A stretch of DNA of 6,524 bases from Acidobacteriota bacterium (lineage in GTDB: Bacteria > Acidobacteriota > UBA4820 > DSQY01). Numbering within the stretch: position 1 is the first letter of the stretch; each line of letters starts with the position of its first letter. Under the pieces are notes generated by a model. That model ran no database searches. It saw only the letters and a list, made by a program, of their open reading frames with translations, and had not been told where the DNA came from. The position numbers were made by a program, and so were the translations under genes. The DNA is taken from the NCBI GenBank assembly GCA_021814085.1, contig JAKAJA010000106.1, forward strand, positions 1-6,524, written 5' to 3'. Below are positions 1-5,014 of this stretch, piece after piece.

Positions 1-2
1 TG

Positions 3-2303
3 CTCATCTCGGGCGTCCAAGGATCGACCGATGCGGCCACCTGGTTGAAGGAAGTATCGGACGGCAATCTCAATCCGCTGACGCCGACCACCGTTGTGGC
101 ATCCATAGGCGGGGGATACGCCGTGGCAGGCTACACCACCGCATACGGGGCGTGGAATGACGCCGCGGTCCTCATGAAGCTGGACGAGAACGGTGTCCTC
201 CAGTGGCAGAAGGTCATCGGGTCAACGAACAACGAGTTCGCGTACGCCCTCGCACAAACCTCGGACGGCGGCTACGTGTTGGCCGGGAGATCCAATAGCT
301 TCAGCCCAAGCCATTACTTCTCCATGTGGGTCATCCGCTTGGACCAAGCGGGTGACCTCATCTGGCAGAAGTACTACGCCCTGGGTAACGACGCCACTGC
401 CCAGGGAGTCATGCAGACCGCCGATGGCGGCTACGCTGTGGTGGGCATGGCCCAGCTCACCTACGGCGGGACCTACAGCGCAGTATTCCTCAAGCTAAAC
501 GCCGATGGAACGATCCAGTGGCAGGAGACCCTCTCGGGCGCGGGAGGCGGCCAATTCGCAAGCGTGCTGCAGACCTCCGACGACGGGTATGCCGTGGCCG
601 GAGCCTTGAAGGGCTCGGGCTCGGGTGCCAATTACGATTTGTGGCTGGTTCGCCTCGACTCGGGCGGCGCGGTCTCCTGGCAGAAGCGCTGGGGCGGCTC
701 GGGCGACGACTACGGGACCACGGTCCTCGCGCTCCCGGCAGGCGGGTTCCTCCTCGGCGGCAACGCGCGCGAGGCCTCCGATAAGCCGGCCCATGCTTGG
801 CTCGTCGCCGTGGACACCAGCGGGTCGGTTCTATGGGAGAAGAGCTACGGCGGGACGAGCACCGAAAGCCTGGGGCAGGTCATCCGGGACGGCGACAACT
901 TCGTCGCCGCAGGGGCCACGTACAGCTTCCCCAGTTCAGGCTCGCCCCGCTTCTGGCTCTTCGAAGTGGACGGGTCCGGCGCGATTCAGTGGCAGCGAAA
1001 ATTCTCTCACGGGAACGCCAGCCAGATCGAAAAGCTGACCGGGGTGGCGCTCTCGCCCGGCAGCGGGTACGTCGCGGTAGGCCCCACTGGGCAGTTCCAC
1101 GGCGGGTGCGCCGGCGGTTTGATCCTGAAGACCGATGGGACCGGGAGCCTCGGCGGGGCAGGGACGTGCCTCACCGAGACGGCCACGACGGTGACCCCTG
1201 TCGATCCCTTCGCATCCACTCAGACGCCCGCCGTCTCGCCCGTGGCGGCCCACGCCAGCGCGGCGACCACGACGGCGTCCTGCAGCGCCTTCGCACCAGA
1301 GGTCAAGACCTGTGACCCCCAATCGACGCTCGCCCCCGTCGGCTTGCCCTCCATTACGGCCGTGGACCTCGATGACTGCGCAGACACGGGAGTGCGCATC
1401 TCCTGGCCCAGCGACCCGAGTGATTGGGGCGATGCGGGAACTGGCGACCGAACCTACGACATCCTCCGGGACGGGTTGCTCCTGGCATCGTGCATTCACT
1501 ACGGGACGACGAGCTACGTGGACACACAGGGCACGAACAACGTGAGCTATGCCTACGCCGTCCGATACAGCAATGGGGGAGACCTCGTGGGAACGACCAG
1601 TTCGGCCTATGCGATGGACGCGGTTTCCCTGCCCGCGCCGCCTACGAACGTCAATGCAGCGGACCACGACCCCTACCGTGCCACGGGCGTGGACCTCTCC
1701 TGGTCGGAGCCCTCGGACTGGGGTGACACGGGCCGAGACCAGAACCTGCGCGGCTACCGGATCTACCGCAACGGTGCCTCCCTCGGATTCCTGTTGTCTG
1801 CCGGGGACTCTTCTTTCAGGGACACCGCCGGTCCTATCAACCCCATGTTTTCTTCCTCGTACCAGATCGCGGCGGTCAACGCCTGCGGAAACGAGATGGC
1901 CTCGGCCTACGCCTACGCCTCCGACGCGGCCTCGCCGCCGGGAGAGGCCAGCGGAGCCGGACACCCGATGAAGGCCTCTAGGGGCCCGTCCACCTCCGTC
2001 ACCCTCACCTATGCCCCGGGGGGGTGCGCCACGGCTGCCGCCGTCTACTGGGGGCTCTGGAACGCCTCCATGCCCGGCGTCAACTGGACTGGATCGGCCT
2101 GCCTCCTGGACGCTTCAGGCAGTGCGGTTTTCGACCCGGGTGACCCGCCCTCCGGGCAGTTCCTCTATTTCGTTGCGGTGGGCAACAACGGCGCTGCCGA
2201 GGGCTCCTACGGGATGAGCAGTAGTGGCAGCGAACGCCCGAACGCCCATATGACCAGAGCGTGCAACTACCCGCAGAACCTCGGCACCAGCTGCCCCTAC
2301 TGA
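3..2303 (+). CDS. Secreted repeat-propeller protein with two Fn3-like domains and Cys-containing C-terminal module (5' partial)
   Basis: The reading frame is open to the left edge, so the true start and any signal peptide lie outside the window; a TTG at 45 is in frame but is probably not the start. Residues are counted from the codon at 3 (766 visible). Residues 1-394 are tandem units of the form GGYxVAG...W/F-L-x-LD-x-x-G-x-x-x-WQK. The repeat-ending Trp recurs at residues 14, 68, 121, 173, 226, 278 and 330, a period of 52-54, which is typical of beta-propeller-like extracellular repeats. A Thr/Ala/Ser/Pro-rich linker follows (about 395-440). Two Fn3-like domains come next (about 444-544 and 545-646), each with a DWGD insertion and a YxIxRxG strand. 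A final module (about 654-766) has Cys675, 700, 754 and 764 and an EGSYG...ERP motif. I see no enzyme active site. A cell-surface or secreted adhesion, binding or structural role is inferred. No close family name is recognised with certainty. Confidence 0.88.
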   Translation, partial: LISGVQGSTDAATWLKEVSDGNLNPLTPTTVVASIGGGYAVAGYTTAYGAWNDAAVLMKLDENGVLQWQKVIGSTNNEFAYALAQTSDGGYVLAGRSNSFSPSHYFSMWVIRLDQAGDLIWQKYYALGNDATAQGVMQTADGGYAVVGMAQLTYGGTYSAVFLKLNADGTIQWQETLSGAGGGQFASVLQTSDDGYAVAGALKGSGSGANYDLWLVRLDSGGAVSWQKRWGGSGDDYGTTVLALPAGGFLLGGNAREASDKPAHAWLVAVDTSGSVLWEKSYGGTSTESLGQVIRDGDNFVAAGATYSFPSSGSPRFWLFEVDGSGAIQWQRKFSHGNASQIEKLTGVALSPGSGYVAVGPTGQFHGGCAGGLILKTDGTGSLGGAGTCLTETATTVTPVDPFASTQTPAVSPVAAHASAATTTASCSAFAPEVKTCDPQSTLAPVGLPSITAVDLDDCADTGVRISWPSDPSDWGDAGTGDRTYDILRDGLLLASCIHYGTTSYVDTQGTNNVSYAYAVRYSNGGDLVGTTSSAYAMDAVSLPAPPTNVNAADHDPYRATGVDLSWSEPSDWGDTGRDQNLRGYRIYRNGASLGFLLSAGDSSFRDTAGPINPMFSSSYQIAAVNACGNEMASAYAYASDAASPPGEASGAGHPMKASRGPSTSVTLTYAPGGCATAAAVYWGLWNASMPGVNWTGSACLLDASGSAVFDPGDPPSGQFLYFVAVGNNGAAEGSYGMSSSGSERPNAHMTRACNYPQNLGTSCPY
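93..1184 (+). repeat. Seven tandem protein repeats of about 52-53 residues (propeller blades) encoded in DNA
   Basis: These are the seven complete units of the propeller region of the first gene. Each starts near an SDGGY/ADGGY-like turn, continues through a W/F-L-x-LD strand and closes with WQK or a variant (WQE, WEK, WQR). The seventh unit lacks the closing Trp and runs instead into a Gly-rich stretch with a Cys, so it looks like the terminal blade. A Trp-Leu-Lys at residues 14-16 (bases 42-50) sits in register with the closing motif, so at least part of another unit precedes base 93. The units have diverged at DNA level and are unlikely to recombine readily. The fold is inferred from repeat length and pattern. 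Confidence 0.75.
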
Positions 2304-2391
2304 ACGGCGAAGCAGGCGGTCCTGGCCTGGTCTGGTCAAGAGACTCCATGCAGACATGTTGAGTACGGACAGGGCGTTCCGCATATTCCTC

Positions 2392-2418
2392 GCTCCCTGA
2401 AGCGTGGGAACAGGGAGC
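2392..2418. other. 8-bp perfect inverted repeat (hairpin) leading into the heptad repeat
   Basis: GCTCCCTG at 2392-2399 is perfectly complementary to CAGGGAGC at 2411-2418 across an 11-base loop. The same arm can also pair with identical CAGGGAGC copies at 2418-2425 and 2432-2439, which the heptad repeat creates. The stem is GC-rich and sits between convergent genes, so it could help stop transcription or block 3' exonucleases. There is no adjacent T-run, so it is not a canonical rho-independent terminator. Confidence 0.45.
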
Positions 2419-2440
2419 AGGGAGCGGGGAGCAGGGAGCA
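2406..2440 (+). repeat. Heptanucleotide tandem repeat (GGGAGCA)x5, G-quadruplex-like
   Basis: Five head-to-tail 7-base units lie in perfect register: GGGAACA, GGGAGCA, GGGAGCG, GGGAGCA, GGGAGCA. They provide five G3-or-longer tracts separated by 3-4 bases, which satisfies the usual G3+N1-7 quadruplex pattern on the + strand. Two further units (GGGAGCA, GGGAGAA) occur at 2510-2523, 69 bases downstream. The array lies wholly in the gap between convergent genes. Similar short GGGAGCA/GGGAACA arrays are known to me as intergenic short tandem repeats in some bacteria; whether this genome carries many copies cannot be told from one window. Confidence 0.85.
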
Positions 2441-2509
2441 TGCGTTCCGATAGCGTTTCTGTTCTTCCCTACTCACCTCATCCCCTAACCACCTACTCAC
2501 GTTTTATTC

Positions 2510-2523
2510 GGGAGCAGGGAGAA
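2510..2523 (+). repeat. Second short block of the GGGAGCA heptad (two units)
   Basis: GGGAGCA followed directly by GGGAGAA matches the main array upstream. It ends 22 bases before the stop codon of the convergent kinase gene. The two blocks flank a C-rich, purine-poor segment, so the whole of 2406-2523 may be one composite repeat element. Confidence 0.65.
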
Positions 2524-2545
2524 AGACCATTCCACCCAGGAGGGT

Positions 2546-3052
2546 TCATTCCTCTGGCGGTTCGGGACGGGTGGGGAAAATGTCGCGCTTGATCATGCGG
2601 ATCTCCGTCCCCCCTTTGCGGTACTGGACTTCATCCATGAGCTGGTTGATGAGGAACACCCCTCGGCCGCCGCGCCGGTAAAGCTGCTGCCCATCGACGG
2701 GGCTCGGGATCTGGCTGGGATCGAAACCGGCCCCAGGGTCCCGCACGACGATGAGCATGCCGCGGGTCGGGTCGCATTCCACGCAGATTTCGACCCGCTT
2801 GCTGGGGTCGCTCTCGCAGCCGTGGAGGACGGCGTTGGCAAGTGCCTCGGAGACGGCCAGACGGATTTCGAACTCCTGGTCGCTCACGCACCCGATCTCG
2901 CCCATGGTGGACATGATCTTGTCCACCACGGGGTAGATGGCCGAAGTCTCGCCGGGAATGTTGACATCCAGCCGCAGGGTCAGGGCCTCTGGATCAAATT
3001 CACACGAGTGCCGAACTGCGGGCTCCTCCCCGGGGACTTGGTCTTCGCTCAT
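2546..3052 (-). CDS. RsbW/SpoIIAB-like anti-sigma factor, serine/threonine-protein kinase
   Basis: This is a cytoplasmic GHKL (HATPase_c) ATP-binding protein of the anti-sigma-factor kinase family. Such proteins bind a sigma factor and phosphorylate a STAS-domain antagonist. Numbered from the ATG at 3052 (168 aa), the N-box SEALANAVLHG lies at 68-78 with the catalytic/Mg-binding Glu and Asn. The G1 box DPGAGFD is at 105-111 and the G2 box GGRGVFLI at 128-135, followed by MDEVQY, which resembles the MDEVE segment of RsbW and SpoIIAB. The start at 3052 is chosen because GGAG sits 9 bases upstream and the length suits the family. In-frame ATGs at 3067 and 3073 and a TTG at 3100 are possible but less supported. 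About 35 residues precede the conserved domain, and the C-terminus ends in a short Pro/Glu-rich tail. No STAS antagonist or sigma gene is adjacent. The gene is divergent from the DUF6599 gene. The family call is firm; the target is unknown. Confidence 0.92.
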   Translation of the reverse strand: MSEDQVPGEEPAVRHSCEFDPEALTLRLDVNIPGETSAIYPVVDKIMSTMGEIGCVSDQEFEIRLAVSEALANAVLHGCESDPSKRVEICVECDPTRGMLIVVRDPGAGFDPSQIPSPVDGQQLYRRGGRGVFLINQLMDEVQYRKGGTEIRMIKRDIFPTRPEPPEE

Positions 3053-3061
3053 TGAGGTGCT

Positions 3062-3065
3062 CTCC
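3062..3065 (-). promoter_or_regulatory. Ribosome binding site deciding the kinase start
   Basis: On the minus strand GGAG is followed by 9 bases and then the ATG at 3052. The alternative ATG at 3073 is preceded by a G-run at weaker spacing, and the TTG at 3100 has no clear Shine-Dalgarno sequence. This favours the 168-residue form. Confidence 0.5.
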
Positions 3066-3071
3066 ATACAC

Positions 3072-3100
3072 ATGTTAGTCCCCCGGGCGGTCCCGCGCAA
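3072..3100 (-). promoter_or_regulatory. Possible sigma70-type promoter for the kinase gene
   Basis: On the minus strand TTGCGC (3095-3100) and TAACAT (3072-3077) are separated by exactly 17 bases. They match the -35 and -10 consensus at 3/6 and 4/6 positions. Initiation about 7 bases past the -10 would give a leader of under 20 bases that just contains the GGAG and the ATG at 3052. The matches are modest and could be chance. No equally good promoter was seen on the + strand for the divergent gene. Confidence 0.22.
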
Positions 3101-3141
3101 CGAGGCGTCACTTCGCTGTGCTAGACTTCAACGAGCTAATC

Positions 3142-3149
3142 GGGGGGGA
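3142..3149 (+). promoter_or_regulatory. G-rich ribosome binding site of the DUF6599 gene
   Basis: A run of seven G followed by A ends 6 bases before the ATG at 3156. It sets the start at 3156, directly before a signal-peptide-like N-terminus, in preference to the longer open frame that begins at 2937 and would overlap the divergent kinase gene. Confidence 0.5.
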
Positions 3150-3155
3150 ACAACC

Positions 3156-4064
3156 ATGCGTCCCTCAGCCATGGTGCTGCTGCTCGTCCTCTTCTTATCC
3201 GAGCTCCAACTCTCCGCACAGGAGGCCGGAGGGGCCGGAGGTTCCCTCTTCCCCGCCGTCCTTTCGGGGTGGAAAACCGATGGCGCGACGAGGTCCTTCG
3301 GCCGCAAGAACGTCTACGACGAACTGGACGGCGGGGCCGAAGTGTATCTGGAGTACGGGCTAGTGTCGCTAAAAGTCCAGAAGTACTCCAAACCCGGGGA
3401 GCCACCCATCACCTTCGAACTCTTCGAGATGGATGGGGCCGCCGGGGCTTACGGGGCATTCACCTTCGAGCAGCAGGACGAGGAGGCGGGCGTCGGGCAG
3501 GGCTCGGAGTACGGCGGCGGCCTTTTGAGGTTCTGGCAGGGACGATTCTTCGGCTTCCTCCAGGCCGAACGGGAGACCGCGGCATCGCGAGAGGCTCTGC
3601 TGGCATTGGGGAAGGCCGTGGCCTTGCGGTTGGGGCCTCCGGGCAAAGTGCCCACCCTGGTCCGCGCCTTTCCGACAGAAGGGCGGCGCCCCCGCTCGCT
3701 CCGCTACGTGCGGTCACCCCTGCTGCTCCAGATCGTGGACCCCAAGATGGAGGGGAACCCGCTGGGGTTGCCCGCGAAGTGCGAGGCGGCCTGCGCGAGA
3801 TACGGGCCCCGGGGTTCCCCGGAACGCATCCTTATCGCGCGGTTCTCCGATGCGGATGCCGCCCAGAGAGGGCTCACTGGTTTCCAGACGGCCTGTTTCC
3901 CTAAGGAAGCCAAATCCGCCGAAGCCATCAAGGATGAAAGCGGATACTCGGCCGCCACGTCGGTCGGACCTTTCCTCGTGGTTGTCAGCGGAGCCCGAGA
4001 TGCCCTCGCGGCGCAGAAGAGGCTGGAAGAAGTCTTGCATCTCGCGGAGGAGGTGGGCAGATGA
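3156..4064 (+). CDS. Secreted DUF6599-type protein
   Basis: The protein is 302 aa and has a cleavable-looking signal peptide: Arg2, a hydrophobic core about 6-17, and probable cleavage after LSA at 19-21. There is no lipobox Cys, so it is likely periplasmic or secreted rather than a lipoprotein. The mature part opens with a LFP...GW segment (31-39) and then NVYDELDGGAEVYLEYG (52-68). That matches the IDGAAELYL-YGF-type signature I associate with DUF6599, a family seen mainly in Acidobacteriota and relatives. A further segment, FELFEMDGAAGAYGAF, is at 87-102. Three Cys occur late (209, 213, 247). No catalytic motif is visible and the family has no established function that I know of. The stop codon overlaps the next start as ATGA, so this gene and the DUF362 gene are almost certainly co-transcribed and translationally coupled. 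The family call rests on motif recall rather than a profile search. Confidence 0.85.
   Translation: MRPSAMVLLLVLFLSELQLSAQEAGGAGGSLFPAVLSGWKTDGATRSFGRKNVYDELDGGAEVYLEYGLVSLKVQKYSKPGEPPITFELFEMDGAAGAYGAFTFEQQDEEAGVGQGSEYGGGLLRFWQGRFFGFLQAERETAASREALLALGKAVALRLGPPGKVPTLVRAFPTEGRRPRSLRYVRSPLLLQIVDPKMEGNPLGLPAKCEAACARYGPRGSPERILIARFSDADAAQRGLTGFQTACFPKEAKSAEAIKDESGYSAATSVGPFLVVVSGARDALAAQKRLEEVLHLAEEVGR
4046..4054 (+). promoter_or_regulatory. Strong internal Shine-Dalgarno for the DUF362 gene
   Basis: GGAGGAGGT lies within the last codons of the DUF6599 gene, 6 bases before the ATG at 4061. It is the best ribosome binding site in the window. It suggests the downstream protein is made at least as well as the upstream one rather than depending only on re-initiation. 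Confidence 0.8.
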
Positions 4065-4993
4065 GCGAGGGGAAGAACGGCGTCTCACGGAGGGAGTTCA
4101 TCCAGATTGCGGCTCTCGCGACGGCGGGGGCAGCGCTGGGCCCGTCGGTCCTCGATGCCGCCGAGGAACACGCCAGGAGCGCGAAGGCCAAAACCTTCCC
4201 GCAACCGGCGAATTCGGCCAGGGCGAGAGTGGTCCTCGTCAGGGACAAGGCGGCGGTAGACGCGAGCGGCGCCTTCAACGCCACGGTGCTCGCCAGGATG
4301 CTCGACGAGGCGATCTGCGCCCTCGCCGCCACCGACAAACCCGCCGAGGCCTGGGGCCGCTTCTTCGGGCCCAAGGACGTGGCGGGCATCAAGACCAACG
4401 TCTGGAACTTCCTCGCCACGCCGCCAGAGGTTGAAGACATCCTCAAGAAGCGCATCGCCTCCTGCGGGATTCCCCTGGGCTCAATCAAGGTCACGGATCG
4501 TGCCGCTCGGACGGACCTCGCGGCCTGCACGGCCCTGCTCAACGTGCGGCCCGTCCGGACGCACCATTGGGCGGGCGTGGGGGGGTGCATCAAGAACTAC
4601 ATCATGTTCGTGGAGGATCCGAGCGCCTTCCACCCCGACTCGTGCGCCGACCTCGGGGCCATCTGGAACCTCCCCCTTGTAAAGGGGAAGACGAGGCTCA
4701 ACGTGCTCCTCGCCCTCACCCCCCAGTTCTACGGCAGGGGGCCGCACAGCTTCGACCCGCGCTACGTCTGGGCCTACGGCGGGATGTTTGTCTCGATGGA
4801 CCCCGTGGCGGTGGACGCCCTGGGGGCCGAATTGCTCCGCCTGAAGCGCATTGAGTCTTTCGGCGAGGACCGCCCCGTCACGTCGTGGAAGCACATCGGA
4901 CTCGCCGACACGCGTCACGGCATAGGCGTGTCCGACCCCAAGCGCATCGACCTCGTCAAGATCGGGTGGCGGGAAAAGATGCTCCTCGCCTGA
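4061..4993 (+). CDS. Tat-exported DUF362 domain protein
   Basis: The protein is 310 aa. The N-terminus carries a twin-arginine signal, SRREFI at 9-14, then a mildly hydrophobic Ala-rich stretch to about 33 with probable cleavage near VLDA. Tat export implies a protein folded in the cytoplasm, often around a cofactor. The DUF362 domain spans about 55-300. Visible family-like elements are RVVLVRD (56-62), VAGIKTNVW (107-115), HHWAGVGGCIKNY (168-180), DPVAVDALGAELL (247-259), and a closing HIGLAD...GIG segment (278-289). Cysteines are at 87, 135, 156, 176 and 195 with no CxxCxxC cluster, so the ferredoxin part carried by some DUF362 proteins is absent. Function is unknown; a redox or metal-linked envelope role is inference. 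The gene overlaps the DUF6599 gene by 4 bases and ends 21 bases before the convergent phosphatase gene. Confidence 0.9.
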   Translation: MSEGKNGVSRREFIQIAALATAGAALGPSVLDAAEEHARSAKAKTFPQPANSARARVVLVRDKAAVDASGAFNATVLARMLDEAICALAATDKPAEAWGRFFGPKDVAGIKTNVWNFLATPPEVEDILKKRIASCGIPLGSIKVTDRAARTDLAACTALLNVRPVRTHHWAGVGGCIKNYIMFVEDPSAFHPDSCADLGAIWNLPLVKGKTRLNVLLALTPQFYGRGPHSFDPRYVWAYGGMFVSMDPVAVDALGAELLRLKRIESFGEDRPVTSWKHIGLADTRHGIGVSDPKRIDLVKIGWREKMLLA

Positions 4994-5014
4994 GGGCGGC
5001 GAACTCGGCCGCGG

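Larger units (their letters stand above)
2304..2545. other. Non-coding gap between convergent genes
   Basis: This 242-base gap lies between the stop codon of the propeller gene and the stop codon of the convergent kinase gene. Small open frames cross it but have no ribosome binding site or recognisable protein. It holds the GGGAGCA heptad repeats and the 8-bp hairpin listed separately. It also holds a C-rich segment (about 2466-2500) with CCTACTCAC duplicated at 2468-2476 and 2492-2500, and an 8-base duplicate GCGTTCCG at 2374-2381 and 2442-2449. No T-tract follows any stem on either strand, so I do not call an intrinsic terminator. Confidence 0.7.

Noticed and set aside
936..1964. Long open frame of 342 codons on the minus strand opposite the propeller gene
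   Set aside because: It is antisense to a clearly coding frame with recognisable repeats and Fn3-like domains. Its product is Arg/Gly/Val-rich and low in complexity, as expected of a GC-rich shadow frame, and no domain is recognisable.
2466..2500. CCTACTCAC duplication considered as a CRISPR fragment or attachment site
   Set aside because: There are only two 9-base copies 24 bases apart, with no further units, no palindromic repeat, and no cas, integrase or tRNA gene nearby.
2404..2592. Small + strand open frame of 62 codons through the heptad repeat
   Set aside because: Its composition comes from the repeat and from antisense of the kinase 3' end; there is no ribosome binding site and no recognisable protein.
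3053..3100. Upstream starts for the kinase (TTG at 3100, ATG at 3073 and 3067)
   Set aside because: The ATG at 3052 has the best-spaced GGAG. The extension shows no conserved character and would overlap the putative promoter. It is not fully excluded.
2937..3155. N-terminal extension of the DUF6599 open frame
   Set aside because: It would overlap the divergent kinase start and put about 73 Arg/Ser-rich residues before an obvious signal peptide. The ATG at 3156 has a G-rich ribosome binding site.
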